From Agrypnia vestita (lineage: Eukaryota; Arthropoda; Insecta; Trichoptera; Phryganeidae), in the NCBI GenBank assembly GCA_016648135.1, contig JADDOH010002588.1, forward strand, positions 112,352 to 176,351: a stretch of DNA of 64,000 nt, given 5' to 3'. The notes under the pieces were generated by a model. It saw nothing but the letters and a program-made list of their open reading frames with translations. It did not search any database and was not told where the DNA came from. Below, one piece after another: positions 1-12,850 of the stretch. Made by a program: the position numbers and the translations under genes. Position 1 is the stretch's first letter, and every line of letters begins with the position of its first letter.

Positions 1-1655
1 TATAAAATGTAAGTAAAGTATCAATGTTTTAATGTTTTCTTCTTTAGTACCCGGCTCAACCTTTCGGTAACTCCTCAATTGTATGGCAGATGACATATGC
101 TTAAGTATTGTCCCTTTGTATCGGGGTTGTTATTCTTCTTCGATTGCTTGTGCGCTCTGTGTAATAAGTTCTTTAAATCTATGATCCTATTCCTATATGA
201 TTTCAAATTAGTAAAATAAAACAATTTTATTCTAATAAAATAACAAATGTATTTTAAATGATAGTCAAACGTTTTTTTACCACGCTTATATTAGCTTCAC
301 CTGTTTGTTTGTTTGTCGATATTTATATTGATATTTCACCGTTTCCTAATGTTCAATCAAGCTGAAATTTTGCACACTTACTTATTCTTTATGACAATAT
401 AAAAATCAATTATCAAATTTACTAATTAATCGTTAAATCCATCATAATTAATTACTCAAAGTGTAATATGGAAAATAAGTCAATGAGTTCAACAAAACAT
501 GGCGCTGGTTTCCTACAGAAGTGATTTTGTACGCTGCGTACAAAATAATTAATTTAAAAAAAAGTTTAAATGCAATAAAAAGTAAAAATAAATTTTCAAA
601 TAGAATTTTTCAAATAAAAAGAAAAATCTACGTTTCTATTTACAAATAGAAACGTGGGTCTTTCCCTCCATCAACAACAAAATTCTATAATCTATATCAA
701 TATCGTAAGCGTCCACTTTTTATTTGAATTTTTTTTTCGATAAATAAAAAAAAGTTAACCGATAAAATTACTATTTGTGTCAGCAGCTTCGCCCGCGTGG
801 AATTCAGTTTACGACTATAAGAGTATCGGTGAAAAACCAATATATTGTAAACTACTCGATCAAACAATGTTGTGTGAATGACAATTTTCTACAATTATAT
901 AAAAAATCTACATAAAATCTTCCTGATGATAAGCAAATTTATTTTGTTAAGAATGACATACTTAAATTACCACCGGCGATTAAAATTAATTTTAAATATA
1001 TATTTTATATGTGTCCGTGTGTGTATGCGTTTTTATGTGTTCGTGTGTGTGTTGACATGTGTGGGAAGAAAAATGTCATCGCGCGAGTTTATACGTAAGG
1101 GATTTTGTAAACTGCTCATAACTTAAATTTAAAATATCGAGATCTGCAAAGGCAGTGTCATAGGTATCTAGAACTCTGTTAATAATACAATTTTTATCGT
1201 AGTTTGTTCTCCAATGATTTAAGTGGAAAAGGCGTGGCGCTCTTGTTTTGAACGAATGACGAAATTGTACATTGCTCGATGCACTTCTCATTCGAAAATC
1301 CTTTTGATACATGTGTTACGAAACCTAAAAGCTTGTAACACATTTTAACTAGTTGGTTTATTATATGTTTCATTGCATTGTCAAATTGCGTACCATATTA
1401 GTGAATAACATTTCAATAGAAATTTAAGACAAAGCGTAAATGCACGTGTATTTTATAAGAGTAGTAACTATATTGATACATTGTCTATTGCCTTTACGAG
1501 TAAATTTTTTCAAAATACGATTCTTAAATATCTATACGTTTCGGATGTTATCGATGATGGCGAGAAAATGTGCGTCTTAAAATATAATATATAAAAGTTA
1601 AAATTCTACTCAATAACTTCAATAAATAATTTACTATTACATTATTAGTGTATTA
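1..1655. other. AT-rich intergenic stretch, no gene recognised
   Basis: No coding pattern, splice-flanked exon or terminal repeat was recognised on either strand. The reading frames present are short, AT-driven and without recognisable motifs. The one clear structure is a small perfect hairpin at 630-655, listed separately. Confidence 0.6.
630..655. repeat. Perfect 12-bp palindrome with 2-nt loop
   Basis: The arms ACGTTTCTATTT (630-641) and AAATAGAAACGT (644-655) are exact reverse complements around the dinucleotide AC. It lies in AT-rich unique DNA with no attached terminal repeat, and resembles the other tiny-loop palindromes of the window. Confidence 0.8.
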
Positions 1656-1659
1656 TTAC

Positions 1660-3215
1660 TCCCTTTCTTTTAAGTCGTAGCGTCTGCTTGCTTGACAAAA
1701 AAGAAAAAACTTTGGATCGATTTTTAACCCTTTTCCCGTGATCCAATCGAGCTGAAACTTTGCAAGCAGACTCGTGGCGACGATCAAAGAGATCTATGAA
1801 ATTTTCGTTAAAAAAATTAATAGTTATAGTATAATTTTGGATTTTTATAAATAGTTAATGGTTTTTTCGTACAACTTACTAAGTTGCATGGAGATTTCGT
1901 CGTATATGGTAGACACTCAAACCTGATTATAGTATAATTTTTTTTTTTGAAAATTTTTATTACTCCCTTTCGTAGCGTCGCCCGACCGAAGCCCAATGCG
2001 TAGGTTAAGCGCCAAACCAGTTTCCACTAGTAAATGAGAAAGGGAGTATAATTAAAAATTGGTTTTTATGGGTTTTAGTGTTTTACTTCCTTTCTTTTAA
2101 CTCGTGGCGTCTGCTTGTCTGACGAAAAAATCTTGGATCGATTTTTAACCCTTTTCCCGTGATCCAATCGAGCTGAAACTTTGCAAGTAGACTCGTGGCG
2201 ATGATCAAGAAGATCTATCAAATTTTCGTTAAAAAAATAATTATAGTATAATTTTGGATTTTTCAAATTTTTATTGGTTTTTCCATACAATTCAGTAAGT
2301 TGTATGGAGATTCCGATGTATATGGTAGACACGAAACCCGAAAATGAAAAAGGGAGTATTGTAAAAACTAGGTTTTTATGGGTTACTTTTTTACTCCCTT
2401 TCTTTTAATTAGTAGCGTCTGCTTGTGTGACGAAAAAACTTTGGATCGATTTTTAATCCTTTTCCCGTGATCCAATCGAGCTGAAACTTGCAGGCAGATT
2501 TGCGGTGACGATAAAAATGATCTAAGAAATTTTCTTTTAATTTTTTAAAATTATTATAGTATAATTTTGGATTTTTCGAAATAAACATACAAATGAGAAA
2601 GGAGCCTGACGCGTAGAAAAGGTGCGAACCCTGTTTCACCTAGGCCCGGCTGTTTCAAGTTGGATCAAAGTAAAAGTTCGTTTAAAGCACAGATTTTTCG
2701 TTCTCCACCAATCAAACGACCCGTTTCCGTAAAAATGTATACTTTAAATGAACTTTTAATGTAATCCAACTTGAAACAACCGGGGCAACCGGGCCCTAGT
2801 CTGACTCGAGCCGTGGGCCCGATCAGTTGATAGAATACCAAATTGGAAACAATTCAAATGAGAAAGAGAGTATAATAAAAACTTGGATTTTATGGGTTAG
2901 TTTTTTACTCCCTTTCTTTTAGCGTCTGCGGTTTGTTATCTGCCGAAAAAACTTTGGATCGATTTTTAATCCTTTTTCCGTGATCCAACCGAGCTGAAAC
3001 TTTGCAGGCAAACTCGTGGCGACGATAAAAATGATCTAACAAATTTTCTTTTAAAGAATGTCGTAATTATAGTATAATTTTAGATTTTTTTAAATTTTAG
3101 TGGTTTTTTTTCAAATTCGATTAATACAAATGAGTAATGACCCCGACGCGTGCAGTAGGTACGAAACCTGATTCAACGAGAAAAGGAGTATAATAAAAAC
3201 TTGGTTTTTACGGGT
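1660..3215. repeat. Tandem array of four diverged TIR-bounded repeat units
   Basis: Four related units lie head to tail, at about 1660-2053, 2089-2358, 2393-2880 and 2908-3190. Each opens with ACTCCCTTTCTTTT or close to it, contains a shared core (TTGGATCGATTTTTAA, then CGAGCTGAAACTTTGCA), and closes with the inverse motif GAGAAAGGGAGT. Linkers of about 35 bp carry a recurring ATAATAAAAACTTGG. The units therefore look like short inverted-repeat elements arranged as a multimer. The third is interrupted by a 153-bp MITE. A fifth, solitary copy lies at 26.6 kb. No protein is encoded. Confidence 0.75.
2643..2795. mobile_element. MITE nested in the repeat array, CTA target duplication
   Basis: This is a 153-bp non-autonomous element. 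Its ends are inverted: GGCCCGG then CTGTTTCAAGTTGGAT on the left, and ATCCAACTTGAAAC, a short extra segment and CCGGGCC on the right. The inner arms share AGTTCGTTTAAAG and CTTTAAATGAACT. It is flanked by CTA on both sides (2640-2642 and 2796-2798). A 3-bp duplication of this kind is usual for PIF/Harbinger-type MITEs. The nested position dates it later than the array. Confidence 0.75.
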
Positions 3216-4252
3216 TAGTTATATACTTATATTGTTGTTTTCTCAAATACATAAATGCCATAAAGCTGAATAGCATTTGAGAAATTAAAACATCAAGTCA
3301 AAGTAAAATTCTATAATGCCTTACAACAAAAGTTTTAAAACAAAAGAAAATTTTCCTGAATGTACGATCTCAACCACAAATATATCTAGGTGTGGAATGA
3401 TCCAGTGAGAATAATAAAATAAAATATTAGCTACAGGACAGAAGATGTAATCCATCGAATAACCTAGTAGAAGTGGCAATGGGATAGAAAACAAAAAGAA
3501 GGAAGTTGGGTGAGTTGTCTAGTTCTATGAAGATAAAATTATTGCAAAGGCTACGAGGAATAAAGGGTGCATTCTAAAGAAGAATAAGAAAATGTAATAA
3601 AAGATTATGAGGCATGAATAATTCTTGTGGATTCTTATACATTTATGCCGATTAATTGGTGGAATCTCTATTTGCACGCAAAATTATTGTTATTTATTTT
3701 GCGCGCTAAGTTAATTGTCAAATTAATATTTAGAAGATATATTGAATAAGTATGTTATTTAACGTGATGTAAAATAAGTTATTAAAAAATGTAATACGTT
3801 GGTATTAAAATTAAATACATTATTTTCTGCAAGAACGTATCAGACATAGATATTATCTATCTTCGGGCTATGGGATAGGTACATTGTGGTCTATAGAACT
3901 TAACCCAATTTCAAGTTAATTTTTCGTCAATAATTTGTGAATAGTTCGGTAATCACCTCGACTGACTGACCAATTAAAATCGATCAAATTATAATTGGAA
4001 TCATAATTCGAAATAATTATTATGCAAATTAGTATTTTGTATGCGAACAATTTTATCCCACGAGAGGATGATCAAATATAATTAAAATCACCAATTTATA
4101 GACACGATTATTGTTAACATAAAGTCATATCATTACGTGAATGAATATCATTGATAGGGTAAAAGTAATGATAATATCCCCATTTGCATTCAAGTAGATA
4201 CTCGCTGGCTCCGTAAAGGAACTCGTTCAGCCAATTCATTTATACAATCGAG
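3216..4252. other. AT-rich stretch, no gene seen
   Basis: No coding similarity, terminal repeat or splice-bounded exon was recognised. The segment ends in a TA microsatellite at 4256-4280, which is the insertion site of the next transposon. Confidence 0.5.
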
Positions 4253-4280
4253 AAAATATATATATATATATATATATATT

Positions 4281-7074
4281 AGGGTGTCCCAGGCTATACG
4301 GGTGAAATTTTTTTTTCGAATTTCAAAACGCATACCCTCTATTTTTTTTTCATTTGACTCCAAAAACTTAAATATTAAATATTATTGAAATCGGATAACG
4401 ATAACCCGTGCCGACTTGACGTCAAAGTTTAAGTTGAAAAGTTAGTATGGAGGTATTGGGACATTGTAGAGTTCATTATTTATATTCAGTAAATAAAACA
4501 CATTTATAATATTTATTATTTATTTATAGTATAAAACACATTAATCATTAAATTTCCTTTTCAAAGTTTGCTTTTTACAATCAGGATATAAGTTTCTGTG
4601 TTCTTGTACGTAACGTAATAAAAATTGCTTTTGCTCCTCTTCAACAGTGCTTAAACCATGAAAGTCTTGCATTAATTTAACCGCTCTTTCTGCCGTATCA
4701 TTAACTGCTCTCAGTGTAAATAGCTTCCTTTGAGCTTGTTGGAACGAATCATTATTTCACCATAAAGAAGGGCTCTTCTTCAGAAATCTGTCATCAATTT
4801 TGAGTCGATTAAATAGGAACTTGCTTTTGACAGAGACGAAGTCATCGATGTTTTTCTCTGAAATTAAATCAGAAGGAACGGTTATCAATCGTATGGTAAA
4901 CTATAGAAGAAAATCGAAGCATAATTTACATATAAGACATATTCTTTGGATGCAATGTAACGTTTATCGTGGGCTGATGGGTTTTCTTTAGCTAAGTTAG
5001 CAACCATTTTTACTTTAGTTTCTTGATCGACATCATCGTCAAATAAAGACAAAACAGATACTTCATCTGTCAAATACCATGAATGCTGGCAAAACTTCTG
5101 TAAAGCTGCTTTGGAAATGCTTTTATCTATTGTTTCGTAAGCTTTCATGGACTTCAAAAAGCATAAGTCCTGATAAGGTGCTTTTACTACTAATATGCAT
5201 TGGAGCCAGAATTTGACGCACGATGTCACGATAAACAGACAGACATCCAACAGAGCTGCCTTATCCTTATTTAAAATTCTGAATTGGGAGCTTAGTAATG
5301 ATATTTTTAACGAATAAATGGCTCTCGCCATCCACCGAGCTTGCTGCATAGCAACTGGAGGCCGAATCTTAAATTTCTTCTCTGTATCTCCACCAAGAAA
5401 TATTATTGAAAGCTCAATTAATTCACGATAGTCATCTCTAGCTATTTCTTTAGTCAATTCAAATCGGTAGAATTCTAGCAGTTTATCAATTTCTGAAACA
5501 TTTAAACAAGATAGCTTTTCTGTACAGATTTGTGTTTTTTCGGCATCGACTTTTTTCCAGTTTTCTCGGAACTTTTTAAACATCGGAATGTCTGGGCTTG
5601 CAGTTACTTGGCTGATTTTCGCTTCAAACACACTTTTTAATACTAGTTCGTAGACGTGATGACGGCAAGCAAAAATAAGCATTTCTCTATCCGTTTATTG
5701 TTCGAGAAGCACACATGCACCATTAATACGGCCTGTATTTGAAGCAGTAGTATCATAACAGAGAATCTGCACTCTGTCTTCAAGATTCCAGTTGATAATG
5801 GCATTCCAAACTGTCTGTTCCTGATGAGCTGTCCAATTTTGGCACAGCTTTAAGTTCATCATATGAAATAACTATCGGGAGGCGTTCTTCTTTAGATTTA
5901 CGTGAATCTAGAGCCAGCAATAGTTTGCCATCCCAGTGGACAGTTACCGTATCCGGGATATTGTTTTGAAAATTAACTTTTATAGCTTCAGCCCGCTCTC
6001 TTCGCATTTCTGTACGAATTCTACGGATTGAGGACTTACTTATAGAAAAGTCATCCGTGTTATGCCCTAGTGCCTCAATAGTAGCTTCAATTATAAATAC
6101 AAAATCTCTCACACTTAACTGACATCTATCTAATGCGGCAACCAACTTCGGAGTTATGAAATTTTTCTGCATACAAGTTTTATCGGGCTGAGAGGAAGCA
6201 CCACTTATGCTAGGTCTATTTTTTTGTAAATCTATTATTTCAGAATCAGAAGATGAGTTTTCTTGTGGTGGTTTATAATATGAGATGTCGATGGAGCTAA
6301 TGATGAAAAATATTTAGCACGTCGCTTTTCCTCCTCAATGTTTCTAAGGCCCGTCTTTTCTTCCTTTCTGTAAGTTTTTTGTCCACTCCGGCTAAGTGAC
6401 CAGGCCGACCTGGTTCTCTTTGGCGCTCCAAGAAGATCCTATCTTCATTTATTTTAATTAGCTGAAGCGCATCGGCATGAGCAATTTCAAACAAATTGTC
6501 TAAGTTGGAAAGAAACTCTTGTCGACGTTGTTCAAACACTTCTTGTGTTTTTTCCGCATTTTTTTGCAAATCTCTCCAAACTTGGTATAATGAAACTAGT
6601 TTCATAACACAGTTAGGTAATGATTTAGTCAGTATACGTGCCTTTTCCCAGTTAATAATACACTCACGAATAGTAAGATTTGCACTTCCATGGACACTTA
6701 AATTCACTTCACGAATATTATAGATCAAAACTCCCAGTACTTGTCCATTAGAGGGAAGTTACGAACCGGTGATTTGATGTTTTACGTTTCCTATTAAAAA
6801 TTTCTCCTTTTGAGAACTTCGTTACTCCAATGACATGTTGACTACTCAAAAGTAATGCGTTTACTAATAAAATAACCAAGTAATAAGAAGCAAGCAATGC
6901 GAGATTTCCGTCGCGCCGTACCGTGCAAGCACAGACACGTTTCGCTGCAAGTCGGCACAGGTTGTCGTGATCCTAAGTACGCAAAACTTTATTTTTAAAT
7001 GTTTTGAGACCATTCAAACAAAATAAGAGGGTATGCATTAAAAAAATATCACTTTAATTTTTTTGGGACACCCT
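4281..7074 (-). mobile_element. 2.8-kb DNA transposon with long TIRs and decayed transposase
   Basis: The element opens with AGGGTGTCCCA and closes with TGGGACACCCT. The inverted similarity continues inward for about 130 bp on each side: GCATACCCTCT recurs near both ends, and GTGCCGACTTG at 4410-4420 matches the inverse of CAAGTCGGCAC near 6950. It sits in a TA microsatellite, so the target duplication cannot be read. A single minus-strand transposase fills the interior, leaving about 180-300 bp outside it at each end. Frameshifts and a stop show that it can no longer supply transposase. Confidence 0.85.
4541..6770 (-). pseudogene. Degraded transposase (RNase-H-like, insect DNA transposon family)
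   Basis: The remnant runs from about 6770 down to the stop at 4541-4543. An N-terminal segment (6297-6728) has an ANLTIRE...WEKARI motif, a NLFEIAHADAL motif and a basic stretch after REPGRPG. A middle segment (5780-6172) contains TVHWDGKLL, whose Asp is a likely first catalytic residue. The next segment has LCYDTTASNTGRINGAC near 5740, a likely second Asp, then ACRHHVYEL and QARWMARAIYSLKI. The C-terminus has NDTAERAVKLMQDF (4640-4680). Breaks are a frameshift near 6736, one near 5840, a stop at about 5697 and shifts around 4800-4890. I recognise the motifs as a family repeated in insect genomes but cannot name its superfamily with certainty. Confidence 0.8.
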
Positions 7075-7084
7075 AATATATATA

Positions 7085-8559
7085 TTGTTACGTTGCAGTT
7101 TATCACGCCATTAATAACGCGCCGCGGCACAAATTGATTTTTGGTTATCAAACGAACTAGAATTTAATTCGCCAACAAAACTACGTTTAACGCACGGGCC
7201 CTAGCCAAGTACCATCTCTCGATCTTACAGGCCACTTATGTAAAAACTTATTGTAAAAACTCGTGCGCGCGTTGCAAATTCCCCCACGCCGAGCGCAGCG
7301 AAATGGTGGGAGATACGTACCTACGGGCATGACCTCTCTTTCATCGGTCCCCACTTTAAAATCTACCAGGGCCCAAGGCGGACGGACCTCGGCAACTGTT
7401 CCCGTCTTGGTGAGGACGACTCCGATACCCCACTTCGCGATCCAGTATATGTGAGTTATTTTCATTGTACTAATTCATATGTTTTTTTCTTATAGGGCCC
7501 TGCCTTGCTATGCCAACAAATATAATGTTTGCCATGCGAGGCCATGTTTGGATGGCCCACTATCTCAAAATATTAATATAAAATAACTATCTTGTGCTGC
7601 CCAGCTGCCAGCTATACCTCCATTTTACCTGCTAACCATTTTCGGAACTTTCTCATGGCATGGATGGGAGAGGCGTTTTGTAGATGTTAACATTATTATC
7701 GCAAGGATTTCCTGTAATCTTGGCTGTCGGATGAGGGATACCTGATCGCACATCTTCGAATCCTGACGCCATGTAGATTCAGCAGTGAACATGGATACGC
7801 GCTGATTGTATGTAGGAACTCCACCCAGAAGATAGAATCATCACGTGATCACGCAAATGTAACATCTGCAATCGTGCGGCACCATGAATTTATGTTTTAA
7901 TTTTGTATTCTTTCTAATTTAGAATCATTTTAATGATACCACCATGCAAAATTTTATGTTTTAATTTTAAAATCTTTCTAACTTAGAATCATTCTAATGA
8001 TGCCGCCGTGCTAGAATTTTATGTTTTAATTTCATCTTCTTTCTAGTTTAGAATCATTTTTATAATTATATTTTATTCTGACCCGAATGGCGGTAGAACT
8101 TTTATTTTCGTCAGCGCAGTCAGCCTGTGCCTTTTAATTATTTTTATGTACTTACTTGCACTTAATCGCATTTTCAGCCTATGCTAATATCATTTATTAT
8201 TTGTAATATTATTTACTCCATTATTCTGCCCGATGGCAGATTGAAATTAATGTACTAGCGCGAATCTGCGCATTTTTTCATATTTCTATTTTATTTTTAA
8301 ATGCTAAATCTTTTATACAAAGTGCCATGATTATATTACTATTTTAAAAATTACTTCTTTTATTTATGTAAAATCCTATCCATGTACTCATCTCATGCAT
8401 TGATTTACAAATTTAAAGATCTGGATATGCTTCACATACTATCAAGTAAGAACTCAACCTGAGACTTGTGTTGTACCGTTGAACTAGCTGGTAGGATACA
8501 TCTGTGTGCGTGAATATGTGAGAAATGCCACTCACCAAGTCAATACCACTCTGTACCAA
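7085..8559. other. Unassigned stretch with a three-copy tandem repeat
   Basis: No gene recognised. The part at 7100-7560 is relatively GC-rich and has a 92-codon minus-strand frame (7187-7465) without a motif I can name. At about 7885-8065 a roughly 65-bp unit containing TATGTTTTAATTT and CTTAGAATCATT is repeated three times with divergence; the anchor TATGTTTTAA falls at 7891, 7954 and 8020. Confidence 0.5.
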
Positions 8560-8562
8560 TAT

Positions 8563-8626
<64 letters not shown>
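8560..8626. repeat. TA microsatellite
   Basis: An almost pure run of alternating T and A with two AAT interruptions. Similar runs lie at 4256-4280, 9870-9915, 32685-32710, 33190-33260 and 34377-34396, often at the edges of transposon insertions. Confidence 0.95.
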
Positions 8627-8627
<1 letters not shown>

Positions 8628-9869
8628 CGATGTAGTGGGGCCTACCCGCCCGGAGAATTTTTCGGTTAAGTTGGCGGCGTAAAGCCGTGAGGTTGCCCGG
8701 CCGGTTTTTTTCACAAGATGGCCGCCGGCGCTATGAAGGATGGTGCCGAGAAGCTGACGGCGCGTTACTGTTAAAATCTGAACGGGTCCAGATTCGTCGC
8801 TAAACGAGTCGTTTCTGGTACGTTTTTACTCAGCAACCTATTTTTATCTTCCCTGTGTAATATTATGTGTATATTTGTAATGACGGATCTTACACAGGAC
8901 CCTTTCCGCTTCCGTGCTCGGAGCGTTCGACCAGGGATTAGGCATGGATAATCCGCTTAATCATCGAGATTGACGAGGATCCGCTTGCAGCTGGGCTGTG
9001 GCGGTGACGAGCTGTCTCTAATGGCGGCTGGCCGACGGATCCGTACCTTTGCCGCGGGTCCCGTGGTCAATGGCGAGACTGATTTCCCCGGGCGAAGGCG
9101 GACGCCGTCGGAGAATTATGTATAATGGTCGGCGTGCACGACCAGAGGCTTCAAGTGGGTATCCGTAACATCTTATTCACGCTAGTTTAACTCCCGGTTT
9201 CTGCGAGGAGTTCGATCAAGCAGGATGGGCATCCCGGCCATCTTCGCTTCGACGTCCAAGGAAGCCATGTTTGTTGTGCTTCGAAATATAGAACTTTATT
9301 GTAGTGAAGAGTAACTCTCAGTGTCCGCCTGTTTCTTTTGGGTATTCGTCATATTGGAACTTTAGGAGCCTTGAGCTCCGTTTTATTTTAATTATAATGT
9401 TGTAGCCGTCGGCCATGTGGACGGAAAACGATGATGTATTTCTCTAGTATTAATTATTTTCTCTTGACATAGTGTGCCTCTCGGCGGTAAATTCCTCCCC
9501 CTATTGTTTTATTTTTGACGTCGGGACGGCTGTGTCCGTCCCGAGGCATATTTAATTTATGTAATATAATTTATCTGGATACCTGATGCGGCTGAGACCG
9601 CTCCCTGTATATAGTAATTTTAATTAAATTGTATTTCCCAGTAGCCACAGTTTTTACTGATTTTGATTTCCCGAGATCCTGGTAAATATTTACATACATT
9701 CACGAACACAATACGCTAACGATGACCATAAATACATACCAGCATGAGACGGCATCGGACATTGGACCACGGACGAGGTGACTGTACTGAGATTCATGCT
9801 CTACCAATTGTAGTAATGTCGGTGGTGCTTGGGACCCGGGCACGCAGTGGCGTTCCGCAGTCCCATGGC
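8627..9869. other. GC-richer island, no intact gene
   Basis: Base composition rises clearly from 8630 to about 9260 and falls again towards 9700. Frames are short and broken, and no protein motif was recognised. AAGATGGCCGCC at 8715-8726 resembles a YY1-type element found near transcription starts of insect housekeeping genes and of some retroelements. It could be a decayed LTR or retroelement 5' region, or a promoter fragment; no matching second LTR was seen. Confidence 0.35.
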
Positions 9870-11309
9870 AATATATAATTTTTATCTATATATATATATT
9901 ATTATATATATATTAGATGTATATTATGACATACATTACGAATCCGTAAATGTTCTACTTTGCCCCGCTGTCTATGTGGCTAGCTTGTGTAACGCGTGAA
10001 CGTACGCTCTTATCTATTGGTAAGCGATACTCCTTGTCTTTGCGCGTTACGTTTATTCATTGCCACATTGGGAGCGGGAAAAGACAGTCAAAATGTAAGA
10101 AGTAGTCCTTCTGGATACCCCAAATTGGATAAAGTACAGTTTATATAACTTATTCTGATCCCATAGCAGTAGAATAATGTTATAAGCTGTTGATCATTTT
10201 GTGATTTGTTTTTTTTTTCTTTTAATCAGGACCCACGCACGTGTTGGCGTAAAGTCGCTACAAGGGCTGCACTAGCCTTTCAAATATTAATGTTTTCATA
10301 GAAGACGGGGGAGTACCCGATCTTCTAGAATCTCCTGTAAATGTCCCAAGAAATTCAGAACTTTTAATCATAGCTGTAGAGCATAATATCAAGTGGCGCT
10401 TTAGGACCAATGTAACCTCAAAATTCACCAGGATATACAAGTAATATTTAACAATTTATTTCTCCAATGTAACGGGATGACATCATTCTACGATGGAACC
10501 ACCTTTTCATTTTAAACCTTAGTATGATAATGAACCTATAGTGTTTCCTAAAATGTACAACTCGAAATTTTCAATTGATTGCATAAATTCTTTTTTTCTC
10601 GTGAATTTACATGCTACCCCTTGTTTCTATATCTTATAAAACTTAAGTACCATACAATTTAACTTTATTTTCTTTGATGAACTAAATTAGTGTGTAGTAT
10701 TTTTTTCAATTTCAATTTGGCTTAAAACCAACTTTTAAGTTTGCATTTTGTAAATCTGAGAGAGAAATTTTGTCTAATAATTTAAATAAACTTGTAAATT
10801 TTTGTCAAAAGACAACTTAATTTTTATTTTCACAACATACCTCTAGGGCAATGTGTTTCTTGTCTAAAGTTCTAGCTGTTGAAAGTATATTTAATTTAAT
10901 TTAATTGAATGAACCCTTTTTCTCATTGCATAAATCTTCTGGCTAGCCGGTGAATGAAGTGCGGTAAGTAATTCCGTGGGGTATTTCTTACTAAACGAAA
11001 TAGCTCGTAATCGTAAGCTTCATAATCATCAATGTTTCGAAGTACACAACTATATCTAATAAGAGGAAATATGTTGCTGATAATAAAATCTCCTTTTATG
11101 CATTATTTTAACCAACGCCTACACGGTGGTTGGTTATTTTATTACAAACGCCTACATGTTAAGAGAAACCGTCCGCGGGCTGTGGAAATAATACATAAAA
11201 AGTTACGTTAAAAAGATATAAAGTTAGTTATATTACGTACTATCTAAGTTAGTGAATTACTAATTAATAACAACAATTCATCTTCATGATGCACGAAGTT
11301 TATATAGCT
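9870..11309. other. AT-rich stretch, no gene established
   Basis: It begins in a TA microsatellite (9870-9915). A polypyrimidine run followed by AATCAG at about 10210-10229 resembles a splice acceptor, and a plus-strand frame (10258-10443) reads coherently with LSNINVFIEDGG. The acceptor-proximal part has an in-frame stop and no donor follows, so no exon is called. Confidence 0.4.
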
Positions 11310-11930
11310 TGTTCTTTTATTTTATAGGAGTTAAATATTCAATGGCAATATTACACCATGGGAATTTATTTCTTGCGTCTTGGGACAAAAACTTGTAGTT
11401 CACGACGGCACCTGATTTCTCCTTGGAACTTGCTAAACGGCAGGATCTGCGTGCAGAAATTACACATCCTCCCAGGGAACAATGATATGCGTACATTCGC
11501 AAGGACGCCATAATGGTTGCCCTTGTTATCGTGTCAGGAGTCCAAGCGAAGTTTTTAACCGCGTCTGCTGCAAGAGCCTGCACGCCATTCTACGTCCTTT
11601 AGCGCATTATTTCGCAAACTTATCTTCACCCTTTCGGGCCCAAGGATTAGATCAAGCCCAGCATCCTCCATCGGTTTCCATTGACGTCATCGCGGCAGAG
11701 ATGGCGGCCCCCCGCTTCTCGAAGCCGGAGATAGTAGTAAAGTTGGGAATCCCCTAATGGGGACCCTCCTGCTTACACGTTTAAGGTAGAAAATAAAAGT
11801 GGGCGACACGACGCCGGCAACGTTACGTCGAACGGTACCCGTGCCGTACCACGTAACACGAGCGAGCGGTTGCCAGTGCCAATATTGGGTCACGGCGTCC
11901 AGGGCTAATTGTATCGAGTTTTAATTTTAA
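11310..11930. other. GC-richer island with CRE-like site
   Basis: The segment at about 11580-11900 is markedly GC-rich relative to its surroundings. It carries the palindrome TGACGTCA at 11682-11689 (the cAMP-response-element consensus), followed 11 bp later by ATGGCGGCC. An 88-codon minus-strand frame (11317-11583) and short plus-strand frames overlap it, without a motif I recognise. It could be the 5' end of a host gene or of a retroelement. Confidence 0.35.
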
Positions 11931-12850
11931 TTTGCCCAGATATTTCTGAAATTAAATTTAATTTTATTCTTCATTACTTAGGCTCTTAGAATTTAAATTA
12001 TTTCATCATAATATATGTTTCGTGATCACCGGCCGCCGGCAACCGATCGAAATGATGAAATGTGATTGATCTAAACTGAAATTCAACGTATTCTGCCCCA
12101 ATCGCTAGCCAGGATTAAAACCTTACAAAATCTGACCAATGAGGGTAGACCCACCGCTTACCCAGGGCTGTTTTTTATAAGCAAAAGCTCCTATATCAGT
12201 CCTTCTCATTCGCCACCTGGTTAGTAGTTTTTAATGCTAAAAGCAACCGTGCGACCTGTTATTGTAAAATAAGTGGGCTAAACGGCTGCCATCCAAAATT
12301 TGCCACGATTGTTCCGGCTATTAACTTTATTGATCACAAGTTACAAAAATATTACAAAACATAAATAGAGAAAGAAAAATCAAATACAATATACAATATT
12401 CACGGGTAAGGAGCAAAACAGATCGGGGCAACTAAGGGGACCGGAAGACAGCACTCCTTTACGGGGCAAAAAGGGGGGACAACACAGGACACACAACATA
12501 TGTGTTTCCTCCAAAATATTTATCAAATGATTTGGCAATGCAGTATATAATTAAAATGTCTTCAGAATTGAAATTGTTTCTACATTATGCACATATTTGT
12601 TTATTAATTTAATAAAATTGTGTGTTTTCTTTATTATTTTATGCGAGTAAGAACTCAACAATTTATTGTTAAAATATTGAAAATTTTGAATGAAGAAATG
12701 TTTGGAACACAGACGATATTTTGTAATTTTATATTTTGTTTGGCAAAAATAAAATCTCGAGAAGTATAAAAGGGTAGATTTTTAGAAAAGCGGCGGCATT
12801 TTCGTAACATTTTTCAAAGCAGCAATACGTAGCCTCGTGCCTGTTTTTTT
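11931..12850. other. AT-rich stretch before the mariner, nothing recognised
   Basis: No coding similarity or terminal repeat was recognised. A short GC-richer patch with GGGG-rich runs lies at 12410-12490. Confidence 0.5.

Noticed and set aside
1660..3215. CRISPR-like direct repeat array
   Set aside because: Units are about 270-490 bp, diverged and bounded by inverted ends. Nothing in the window has short identical repeats with unique spacers, and the genome is eukaryotic.
10210..10443. Possible exon after a strong polypyrimidine tract and CAG
   Set aside because: The open frame has an in-frame stop close to the acceptor, no donor follows, and the residues match nothing I know.
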